A DNA stretch of 64,000 nt from an uncultured Shewanella sp. GTDB lineage: Bacteria; Pseudomonadota; Gammaproteobacteria; Enterobacterales; Shewanellaceae. The translations under genes were made by a program, and so were the position numbers. The stretch spans positions 22,188-86,187 of the forward strand of contig NZ_CANLZC010000009.1 in the NCBI RefSeq assembly GCF_947495455.1, in the 5' to 3' direction. Below are positions 18,247-25,879 of this stretch, piece by piece; position 1 is the stretch's first letter; every line of letters begins with the position of its first letter. A model generated the notes under the pieces. That model saw only the letters and a program-made list of their open reading frames with translations, made no database searches and was not told the DNA's origin.

Positions 18247-18528
18247 ATGCATAAAGTTTCAATTCCTACAACAGGAGAAGATTTTCTTCTTCCTGATCGT
18301 GCCTATTTAACTGATGCCGAGGAGCTGCAGTTAACAGGTTTAAAGTTTGGATGTCGTAAAGGTGCTTGTGGAATTTGTGCAATCAAAGTGATAGCGGGAA
18401 ATAATAAGTTGTCTGTGGCCAAACAACGTGAGACTAAGTTGTTGGCTCGTATGGGGCATAGTCCAGACTCCGTAAGACTTGCATGCCAATGTCAGCTCTA
18501 TGGTGATATAACGATTGTGGCGATATAA
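18247..18528 (+). CDS. Plant-type 2Fe-2S ferredoxin
   Basis: A 93-residue ferredoxin with the plant-type cluster motif FGCRKGACGIC (Cys36, Cys41, Cys44) and the fourth Cys at 80 in RLACQC. The start is the ATG at 18247, after TTAAGGAT; an in-frame TTG at 18226 lies inside the terminator hairpin region and is rejected. It is the likely electron donor to an oxygenase of the cluster, the diiron protein upstream being the obvious candidate. No dedicated reductase is present in the window, so a chromosomal one would have to serve. Confidence 0.93.
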   Translation: MHKVSIPTTGEDFLLPDRAYLTDAEELQLTGLKFGCRKGACGICAIKVIAGNNKLSVAKQRETKLLARMGHSPDSVRLACQCQLYGDITIVAI

Positions 18529-18539
18529 GGGCTAGATTG

Positions 18540-21500
18540 ATGCTATTGATTAATAGAAATATAGAAAGGCCTTCCTTTAGTTTAATTGTCTGTGTGATTT
18601 TCATGTTACTTGGCATCGCTGCCATCTTTCAATTGCCAGTAAAATTATTACCTGATACCACCAACCCAGAACTCAAAATTGAAACCCTATGGAGAGGGGC
18701 TTCGCCTTACGAAATAGAAGCTAATATTCTAGAAAAACAAGAAAATGTATTAAGAGATATCGCTAATATTGAAGAAATAAGAAGTATGGCTTATCAAGGT
18801 CGAGGCGTGATCACTTTATCTGTTGCAAATGGTGTGAATCGAACAGAACTTTTAATCAATATCTTGAGTAAGTTAAATAATGTAAAAGCGTTTCCCATTG
18901 ATGCTGAACCTCCAAAAGTCAAAAGCCTTTCTTCAGCGGGATCGCTGGTTTTTTTATTTTTACGAAAAAAGGCCGCAAATGACACACCCATTGATGATTA
19001 TGATGCGTTAATTGAGACAAGTGTTCGTAGTCGTTTAGAGTCCATCGAGGGGGTGGCTGGCGTCGAGACTTTCATTGGGGCCAAAGAAGAATATCAAATT
19101 ATTATCGATCCATTAAAAGCGGCTTACCTTGGGGTTTCATTAATTGATGTGGCTAAATCGCTAAAAGATATTAGCGATATAAGCAGTGGGACTATGGCGG
19201 TTGGGCGTAAACAATATTTATTGCGGCTTGCTGCTCAAGAGTCACCTCAACAAATAGAAGACCTCATATTGCAATGGCGCCAGGGAAATCCCGTGAGGCT
19301 TAAAGATATTGCTGATGTTCAGATCCGCCGAGGTAAACGGGAGAGCTTTGCTGTGTATAATGGAGAGCCTGCCATTGGCTTAAGGCTAACTCGTGCAGTG
19401 GGGGCAAATGTATTAGCAACCTTAGATCGTGTTTTTTATGAAATAGAAGATATGAATCAAGGCCTTTTAGTTCCACATCAATTACAAATTGAAAAGTCCT
19501 TTGATCCTTCTATTTTCATTAACCGTTCTTTGATGATGGTATCGTCTAATATTATTATCGGGATCTTGATGGCGATGTCGATATTATTCCTTTTCTTTAA
19601 ACGTTGGCAACCCACTTTAATCGTGGGGATCAGTGTGCCTTTATCGCTTTTAGTCAGTTTTGTCTTTCTGTTTATATTTGATCGTACCATTAATGTGATT
19701 ACCTTAGCTGGGTTGGCATTTGCCAGTGGTATGGTGATGGATGCAACCATAGTAGTGTTAGAAAGTATCACTCAACAGCGAGAGCAAGGTAAGTCTATTG
19801 TGACAGCTTGTATACAAGGGACTAGCCAAGTATGGAAGGCCTTATTGACCTCAACGTTAACGACTGTTGCCATATTTTTACCTATCGCTTTCACTGATAA
19901 TAGTGATGCAGAATTATTTTCTGATCTGGCATTGGCTATTACAGCGTCAGTGGTCATGTCGTTATTTGTTGCCTTGTTTATTATTCCCATTATTTATAAA
20001 AAATTGTTTTCATTGACTAATAAAGAGATACCAATAAACATTAAGTCGTCAAAAACGCTATCTATTGGTTGGCTACGACGGCTAACGGAGACTAAGCGTC
20101 GACAAATATCTTGGATTGTATTGCTTATTTTAGGGCCATTGGTGATTGCCGCTTCTTTACTACCAGAATTGGATTATTTGCCCCCGTTACGCAAAGATTC
20201 TGTCGATACTTTTATGCGTTTTCCTGCGAGTGCACATTTAGATTTAATTGAGCAAGAAATTGTTTTACCTATGGTGGATAGATTACAGCCATATCTGGAT
20301 GGGACTCAATCCCCCAGTTTGAAAAACTATTTTATTGCTGTGTCACCCGGTGTCATGTCTATGGCTGTTAGGGCGAAGGATCAAGCAGAAGTGAATGATC
20401 TTAAAGCCCTCATTATTAATGAAGTCACTGCTGATTTTCCCGATACTCAAACTTATAGCTCGCAAGGTTCTATTACAGGGAAATTCGGTGGCAATAGGAG
20501 TTTTACTTTTCACATACAAAGTGATGATTTAATGGCTTTGAAACAGAGTGTTGAAACCATTATTCCCAAAATAAAGGATAAGATCCCAAATGCAGTAGTG
20601 AAAGCTTCGCCATCACTTTCGGGAGGTCAACCAGAATTAAGAGTCACTGCTGATAATGAAGGCTTAAGTGAGGCGGGCTGGGATTATACTGACTTTAAAG
20701 ATGTGATTAAAATTATGGGAGATGGCTTATATATTGGCGAATATTTTAATGGAAAAGACCGAATTAATAAGATTGTAAAAACGACGCCGAATGAGACGCC
20801 AGAGCAATGGCTTCAAACACCACTGAGCAATCACAATGGAAGGCTTATTTACTTAAATAATATTGCCGAAGTTAAAGAAACTCAAACACCGTTAAAATTA
20901 AGTCGAGTGAACCGTCGACGGGCTATCTCTTTAACCATTATTCCCCCCCCTGAGATGACATTGGGCGTGGCAGTGGCCACTATTGAGCAACTCTTATTAA
21001 CTGTGCGATCAGATTTGCCTGCTGACGCCAGTATTTTAATGGGGAAAACGGCAAACAAGTTGAACCAATCAGTGACAAATTTAATGTTACTTTTGTTTGT
21101 TGCAATACTCTTACTTTTCATCATCATTGCAATGTTATTTAACTCTATACGACATGGTTTATTAGTGACTATGACCTTGCCTTTGGCCGCTGTCGGAGGG
21201 GTATTAATGCTCATGGTGTTAAATATTTTTACAGTGCAAACACTGGATTTATTAACCTTAATTGGTTTTATTATTTTGTCTGGTTTAGTGGTGAATAATG
21301 CCATTCTATTGGTTTGTGCTTTTTTGGATAATCAAAAAGCGGGAAGTCTTTACTCTGACGCCGTTTATCAAGCAGTACAACAAAGAATGAGACCGATACT
21401 CATTAGTACCTTAACCAGTATTTTTGGCATGCTTCCTTTATTACTCAATCCTGGAACGGGATCTGAAATCTATCGGGGTTTAGCTGCGGTGGTCGTTGGT

Positions 21501-21617
21501 GGTATGACTGTGAGCCTCATCTTTACGCTTATTTTAATTCCTTGTTTGCTTCTTGTGTTTCGCCCGAAAACATTAGCATCACCCGTTATCACATCAGAGA
21601 TCAATGCACATGCTTAA
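18540..21617 (+). CDS. RND-family efflux transporter (AcrB/MexB-like inner-membrane pump)
   Basis: A 1025-residue RND permease with the ATG at 18540 and AAGG upstream. It has the usual plan: TM1, a large periplasmic loop (LPVKLLPDTTNPELKIETLWRGASPYEIE), six helices with a proton-relay-type segment GLAFASGMVMDATIVVLESI, a second large loop, and a final six-helix block (IGFIILSGLVVNNAILLV, RPILISTLTSIFGMLPLLL). The family exports small molecules across both membranes with an adaptor and a TolC-like channel. The adaptor gene follows with a 14-base overlap. In this cluster it is the probable exporter or self-protection pump for the product. The order pump-then-adaptor is the reverse of the common acrAB order. 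Confidence 0.93.
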   Translation: MLLINRNIERPSFSLIVCVIFMLLGIAAIFQLPVKLLPDTTNPELKIETLWRGASPYEIEANILEKQENVLRDIANIEEIRSMAYQGRGVITLSVANGVNRTELLINILSKLNNVKAFPIDAEPPKVKSLSSAGSLVFLFLRKKAANDTPIDDYDALIETSVRSRLESIEGVAGVETFIGAKEEYQIIIDPLKAAYLGVSLIDVAKSLKDISDISSGTMAVGRKQYLLRLAAQESPQQIEDLILQWRQGNPVRLKDIADVQIRRGKRESFAVYNGEPAIGLRLTRAVGANVLATLDRVFYEIEDMNQGLLVPHQLQIEKSFDPSIFINRSLMMVSSNIIIGILMAMSILFLFFKRWQPTLIVGISVPLSLLVSFVFLFIFDRTINVITLAGLAFASGMVMDATIVVLESITQQREQGKSIVTACIQGTSQVWKALLTSTLTTVAIFLPIAFTDNSDAELFSDLALAITASVVMSLFVALFIIPIIYKKLFSLTNKEIPINIKSSKTLSIGWLRRLTETKRRQISWIVLLILGPLVIAASLLPELDYLPPLRKDSVDTFMRFPASAHLDLIEQEIVLPMVDRLQPYLDGTQSPSLKNYFIAVSPGVMSMAVRAKDQAEVNDLKALIINEVTADFPDTQTYSSQGSITGKFGGNRSFTFHIQSDDLMALKQSVETIIPKIKDKIPNAVVKASPSLSGGQPELRVTADNEGLSEAGWDYTDFKDVIKIMGDGLYIGEYFNGKDRINKIVKTTPNETPEQWLQTPLSNHNGRLIYLNNIAEVKETQTPLKLSRVNRRRAISLTIIPPPEMTLGVAVATIEQLLLTVRSDLPADASILMGKTANKLNQSVTNLMLLLFVAILLLFIIIAMLFNSIRHGLLVTMTLPLAAVGGVLMLMVLNIFTVQTLDLLTLIGFIILSGLVVNNAILLVCAFLDNQKAGSLYSDAVYQAVQQRMRPILISTLTSIFGMLPLLLNPGTGSEIYRGLAAVVVGGMTVSLIFTLILIPCLLLVFRPKTLASPVITSEINAHA

Positions 21618-22632
21618 TTATTTATTTGGATTGTTAGTTATTTTGATGAGTTCGCCTTTATTGGCATCATCTGTGGTGGTGACAGCACCCATAAATAAAA
21701 CGGAACTCACTAAGACATTTACAGCGGCTGGTGAAGTTGTTTCTGTGCGTGAAGTGGATATTGCCATGGAAGTGGTAGGGAAATTAGATTGGGTTGCTCA
21801 AGTGGGGACTTTTGTTCAAGAAGGACAGTCATTAGCGACACTTGACACTGAAAAGTATGAACTCCAGCTTGCCAGTCACCTTGCTTATATTGCACAGCTA
21901 AAATCAGAGATTGAATATGCTCAGCGGGCTGTAAAACGCAGTGAGGCATTATCCTCCAAGAAAAGCATTTCAGAACAAGCGCTGGATGATATTCGTCAAC
22001 CTTTGATCTTAGCGACGTTAACCTTAGAAAAGGCGGAGATTGATCGCCAGTTGTTGATGTTAAAACTCAAACAGAGTCACATTAAGGCGCCTTTTGATGG
22101 TCAAGTTGTGACTCGTAATAAGGTGGAAGGGGCTTTTGTCGAGCAAGGAGATGTCATTTTAACCTTTGTCGATATTCACAACAAAGAAGTGAGTGCTAAA
22201 TTACCTGTTTTACAGCTGGCTCATTTACAACAAGGTAAAACAAAGGTGACGATTCACCTTACTGATCACGATATTTCTGGCAGTATAAAGTCTGTGGTGC
22301 AAGCAGGTGACGAGCATTCCAGATTGGCGGAAGTTCGAATCATTAGTGATGCACTTTCATCGCCTATTTCTACTCCCTTACAATTGACCATTAATAGCCT
22401 ATATTCTCGTCAAATATGGGCTGTACCTCGTGATGCCTTGGTTGTAAAAGCTGGAAAGTCTTTTGTTTATCAGATCTCTCATCAAGGTAAGGCTAAGCGT
22501 GTTGAGGTAAACATTTTAAATGAAAAAGATAAAGATACTGTGATGTTAGAAGGAGATTTGATTGCGGATGAAAAGGTGGTTGTTCGTGGCATGGAGTCAT
22601 TATCAGCAGGCATGGACGTAGTCACGTTATAA
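21604..22632 (+). CDS. RND periplasmic adaptor (membrane fusion protein)
   Basis: A 342-residue adaptor with an N-terminal signal sequence (LFGLLVILMSSPLLASS), first lipoyl half VGKLDWVAQVGTFVQEGQSL, a short alpha-hairpin (about 90-150) and second lipoyl half IKAPFDGQVVTRNKVEGAFVEQGD, then beta-barrel and membrane-proximal domains. It overlaps the RND gene by 14 bases, consistent with a stoichiometric complex. It has no lipobox Cys, so it is secreted or anchored by an uncleaved signal. A TolC-type partner must be encoded elsewhere. Confidence 0.92.
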   Translation: MHMLNYLFGLLVILMSSPLLASSVVVTAPINKTELTKTFTAAGEVVSVREVDIAMEVVGKLDWVAQVGTFVQEGQSLATLDTEKYELQLASHLAYIAQLKSEIEYAQRAVKRSEALSSKKSISEQALDDIRQPLILATLTLEKAEIDRQLLMLKLKQSHIKAPFDGQVVTRNKVEGAFVEQGDVILTFVDIHNKEVSAKLPVLQLAHLQQGKTKVTIHLTDHDISGSIKSVVQAGDEHSRLAEVRIISDALSSPISTPLQLTINSLYSRQIWAVPRDALVVKAGKSFVYQISHQGKAKRVEVNILNEKDKDTVMLEGDLIADEKVVVRGMESLSAGMDVVTL

Positions 22633-22672
22633 CAGTATAAAAATTAAATTATTGATCATTTAAGGGACGAAT

Positions 22673-23764
22673 ATGATATTTCACAATGAAGAAGTGCGTT
22701 TTTTATGGAGTATACCTGTAGGAGGAGAGCAAAAAGAGGCCTCATCTTCTAGAAAGATAGGATTCAATTTAGAAGGGATGATTGATTATGCTCAGCGGGC
22801 AGAAGCTATGGGCATTGAACAATTATTATTGGGAGTGGGGTTTCATTGTCCCGACCCTATAGCCTATGTCGGTAGTTTAATTCGTGCCACATCGAAAATA
22901 AAATTTTTACTCGCCTATCGAGCGGGTACTGTAGCACCAACCACTTTTGTACAGATTATCAATACGTTATCTTCTCTTGGTGAGGATCGACTTTCGTTAA
23001 ATATGTTGGCAGGCATTTCTCCAACAGAACAGCGCTATTATGGCGATCATCTACAAAAAGAACACCGTCAACAAAGGCTTGATGAGTTTGTGGGAGTGTG
23101 TTGTCGTTTTTGGCAAAACAATGGGCTTCCCGTCGATCATAAAGGTGAGTTTTATCATATCGAGCAAGGGCAATTACACACACCTTATTGTAATCAAAAA
23201 CGTTCTATGCCGGAGCTATTTGTGAGTGGAAATTCGGCTAAATCAATGAAAATTGCTGCAGATCATAATGCGACTTGGCTTCGTTATAGTGATACTGTGG
23301 ATAACATTGCAGTGGATATTAAATCTGCGGTGAAAGCAGGCGTTAAAGTGGGGCTGAGAATGTCTGTGATTGTACGCCCAACAAGAGAGGAAGCGCAGCA
23401 GAAAATCGCAGAAATGATGAGTGGAGCCGATGAGCAGTGGGCTGAAGTCATCAAAAACTTTGCTTCGACATGTGACTCAACTGCGGTTAAATCTGTTTTT
23501 GATATTGCCAATGAAGCAAGCAATGACTGGGCTGATCCCTATATTTGGACGGGAGCCGTGCCTTTTAGAGGGGGGCCATCCCTTGCGTTAGTGGGCACCC
23601 CTGATGAAGTGGCTGATTATATCATGCGTTACAAATCCGCTGGAGTGTCGGTATTTTTGTTTTCCGGTTGGCCTCAATTAGAAGAAATGGATTTGTTTAC
23701 TTCCTTAGTGATCCCTAAAGTGCGTGAGCGTGAACGAAATCATATGTTAGCAGCGACAGTGTAA
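22673..23764 (+). CDS. Luciferase-like (SsuD-type) flavin-dependent monooxygenase
   Basis: A 363-residue protein of the bacterial luciferase-like monooxygenase superfamily, nearest in layout to the alkanesulfonate monooxygenase SsuD. It has RAEAMGIEQLLLGVGF, IKFLLAYRAGTVAPTTFVQ, GEDRLSLNMLAGISPTEQRYYGDH, LFVSGNSAKSMKIAADH and, near the C-terminus, VGTPDEVADYIMRYKSAGVSVFLFSGWPQLEE. These enzymes take reduced FMN (or F420) from a separate reductase and oxygenate C-S bonds or other groups; no reductase is encoded nearby. It lies 40 bases after the adaptor gene and adds an oxidative step to the pathway. Sulfonate scavenging is less likely since no ssuABC genes occur here. Confidence 0.88.
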   Translation: MIFHNEEVRFLWSIPVGGEQKEASSSRKIGFNLEGMIDYAQRAEAMGIEQLLLGVGFHCPDPIAYVGSLIRATSKIKFLLAYRAGTVAPTTFVQIINTLSSLGEDRLSLNMLAGISPTEQRYYGDHLQKEHRQQRLDEFVGVCCRFWQNNGLPVDHKGEFYHIEQGQLHTPYCNQKRSMPELFVSGNSAKSMKIAADHNATWLRYSDTVDNIAVDIKSAVKAGVKVGLRMSVIVRPTREEAQQKIAEMMSGADEQWAEVIKNFASTCDSTAVKSVFDIANEASNDWADPYIWTGAVPFRGGPSLALVGTPDEVADYIMRYKSAGVSVFLFSGWPQLEEMDLFTSLVIPKVRERERNHMLAATV

Positions 23765-23775
23765 AAGGAAATTCT

Positions 23776-24990
23776 ATGACTCAGTTATCGGCTAGGGTGT
23801 TTATTTTTAGTATCTTCTTATCTTTTTTTGCGACCCAATTTTTGCTTTTTGCGATTCCGTTGGCAGTATTAGGGAATGGCGGAACTGTGTCTTCTTTGGG
23901 GGCATTATTGAGTATTGAATGGCTTCCAGTACTATTTGCTTTTCCGTTATCTGGTTTTTTACTTGCTCGAATGAACGGCGTGTATATTGCTAGAATTGCA
24001 CATGTTATTCGAGCCGGATTGTGTTTGCTTTGTTATCAATTGTTGATTGTTTTTCCTGATTTCTCGTTCTTTCATTTGAGTATGCTAGCTGGCTCATGTG
24101 CTTTTTTAATGGGTTTTGTACGTATGTCATCTGACTCTGTAATATCACAAGCCTTTAAGGGGGATGAGGAAAATATGGCCAAGCACCATTCTGGATTACA
24201 AAAAGCAGAATTAGCCAGCTTACTTTTAGGGGCGAGTTTGGCGGGTACTATCAGCATATGGATAAGTAAAGAAACCTTACTTTTGGTGGCTGGGGGGATT
24301 TTTATATTGGCGTTATTTGTCACCCTTTTGGTGCCAGCAAGCCGATCAGTTAAGAAAAATCCTAAACCGTTTTGGCAAGGTATTCGTTTTGGTGTCGGTT
24401 ATATTTATCACAATAAAACCTTAAAAGGGATAGTGGCTATTAATTTTTCCCTTAATTTAATGATAGGAGTCATCATAGGGTTAAACCCTATAGTGGTCAC
24501 GCAAGTATTTAATCAAACTGATGCTTATTTAGGTTATTTAAGCTTCGCTGGCGGAATTGCTAGCCTTATTGCTCTTACTTGTATTCCCCTCTTTCTTAAA
24601 AGAGTGAGCATGCAAATGTTAGGTGGTATTGGGGCTTCTCTATGTATTATTGCAGGCTTAAATATGGTAATGGCTTTTAATTACTACAGTTACCTTCTTT
24701 TATTTGTTCTCTATTTGATGGGGCTTGCGCTTTATAATATTTATAATCGAACAGAAAGAGCAAAAGTTATTCCAACAGAAGATTTCGGTACGGTAATGGG
24801 CGTTTTTTACGTATTAAATTTAGTTTCCTTGCCGCTTTCTGGTGGAGTGATTTATTTAGCTGCGGAAAAGTTAATGCCCCTAAACATCATCTTGTTTGTT
24901 GGAATGCTGACGTTAGTATTATCACTGTCTGTTTATATGGCATATTTACGCCCAAGAAAAGCAACACCTGTGTCAACAGCAAGCTTATAA
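23776..24990 (+). CDS. MFS transporter, probable exporter
   Basis: A 404-residue major facilitator with about 12 hydrophobic segments and a central basic loop (SRSVKKNPKPFWQG). The general layout resembles MFS_3-type exporters such as the bacilysin exporter BacE and enterobactin exporter EntS. It lies between the luciferase-like gene and the last gene of the operon, with spacings of 11 and 14 bases. It gives the cluster a second exit route beside the RND pump: MFS from cytoplasm to periplasm, RND from periplasm outward. Import cannot be excluded. Confidence 0.85.
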   Translation: MTQLSARVFIFSIFLSFFATQFLLFAIPLAVLGNGGTVSSLGALLSIEWLPVLFAFPLSGFLLARMNGVYIARIAHVIRAGLCLLCYQLLIVFPDFSFFHLSMLAGSCAFLMGFVRMSSDSVISQAFKGDEENMAKHHSGLQKAELASLLLGASLAGTISIWISKETLLLVAGGIFILALFVTLLVPASRSVKKNPKPFWQGIRFGVGYIYHNKTLKGIVAINFSLNLMIGVIIGLNPIVVTQVFNQTDAYLGYLSFAGGIASLIALTCIPLFLKRVSMQMLGGIGASLCIIAGLNMVMAFNYYSYLLLFVLYLMGLALYNIYNRTERAKVIPTEDFGTVMGVFYVLNLVSLPLSGGVIYLAAEKLMPLNIILFVGMLTLVLSLSVYMAYLRPRKATPVSTASL

Positions 24991-25004
24991 AAAGGAACTT
25001 TAAT

Positions 25005-25775
25005 ATGAAAAAAATATCAGGATTATTAGCCTGTATAATATTCGCCACAACAACCGGGCCAGCTTTTGCCAATTTAGAGCCATCGACGGCATTGGCATTA
25101 GATGCAATATTAGAATCACCAAAAAGATCTAAAGAAGATAGTGTTAGAGATCATAATCGTCTTCCAAAAGAAACCTTGGCCTTTTTGGGGTTTAATGAGC
25201 ATATGAAGGTATTAGAGTTAATGCCTGGAAAAGGTTGGTATAGCCAAATATTGGCTGGTGTGTTGAAAGATAAAGGCACTTTATATACGGCCATTCGAAC
25301 GGGAGGAATAGAAAAAAGGCAAGCAAATATTGAGCAAGATTTTGGGCCTTTTCAAATATTGAATGTGGAAGCTCAGCGTCGTGTTGTGGATTTCACTCCT
25401 ATTTATGAAGTGCCAAAGTTTTCTTTGCAAGTTGAGCCTTTGGATATGATTTTGACATTTAGAAATTATCATAATTTATCTTTAACAAGCCGAGAACATG
25501 TCAATAAAGCCGCATTTTCAGCGTTAAAGCCAGGTGGTGTCTATGCCATTGTTGATCATACCCGTAGGCACATGGAGGCTGATAATAGCGAAAATCGTCG
25601 TCGAGTCGACCCGATACAAGTGATTAAGGATGTACAAGCGAGCGGATTTGTATTCTCGGATTATAGTAAAGTGCACTTTAGAGCTGAAGACGAATTAAAA
25701 TATGAGGTTGGAGATAAAAATGTGACAGGAAAGAGTGATAGATTCACGCTTAAATTTGTCAAACCTGTTTATTAA
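25005..25775 (+). CDS. Exported methyltransferase-like protein
   Basis: A 256-residue protein with a clear Sec signal peptide (KKISGLLACIIFATTTGPAFA, cleavage near residue 22). It is followed by a class I SAM-methyltransferase-like fold: MKVLELMPGKGWYSQIL (motif I), LDMILTFRNYHNLS (motif IV) and LKPGGVYAIVDH. It resembles the 'predicted methyltransferase' family whose members often carry signal peptides. SAM is not expected in the periplasm, so the catalytic role is uncertain; it may bind or sequester a product. It is the last gene of the 16-kb operon, 14 bases after the MFS gene, and a strong hairpin follows. Confidence 0.82.
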   Translation: MKKISGLLACIIFATTTGPAFANLEPSTALALDAILESPKRSKEDSVRDHNRLPKETLAFLGFNEHMKVLELMPGKGWYSQILAGVLKDKGTLYTAIRTGGIEKRQANIEQDFGPFQILNVEAQRRVVDFTPIYEVPKFSLQVEPLDMILTFRNYHNLSLTSREHVNKAAFSALKPGGVYAIVDHTRRHMEADNSENRRRVDPIQVIKDVQASGFVFSDYSKVHFRAEDELKYEVGDKNVTGKSDRFTLKFVKPVY

Positions 25776-25816
25776 AGGATTGCTCACCTCGCTTTTTACT
25801 GCTTGATATATTTACC

Positions 25817-25861
25817 ATAAAAGTGCTTGTATTGAATATAATATAATACAAGCACTTTTAT
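25817..25861. terminator. Bidirectional terminator between convergent operons
   Basis: A perfect 17-bp stem (25817-25833 with 25845-25861) contains AAAAGTGCTTGTATT and closes on an 11-base AT loop. The stem ends are A/T-rich on both sides. It lies between the end of the biosynthetic operon (25775, plus) and the end of the S9 peptidase gene (25880, minus), so it should serve both directions. Confidence 0.9.
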
Positions 25862-25879
25862 TTGGCTGCTATTTTTGAT

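Noticed and set aside
9570..25775. Bacilysin-type cluster (SDR, ATP-grasp ligase, aminotransferase, MFS)
   Set aside because: The prephenate decarboxylase BacA and the BacB isomerase are missing, and EPSPS-like, DUF1611, PhyH and diiron enzymes have no place in that pathway.
9570..25775. Polyoxin/nikkomycin-type nucleoside cluster (EPSPS-like carboxyvinyl transferase plus PhyH plus aminotransferase)
   Set aside because: There is no radical SAM enzyme or nucleoside-modifying gene in the operon, and the EPSPS-like protein has lost the catalytic acids expected for enolpyruvyl transfer.
9570..25775. Mycosporine-like amino acid cluster (PhyH plus ATP-grasp)
   Set aside because: No dehydroquinate-synthase-like enzyme or cytosolic O-methyltransferase of the MysA/MysB type is present.
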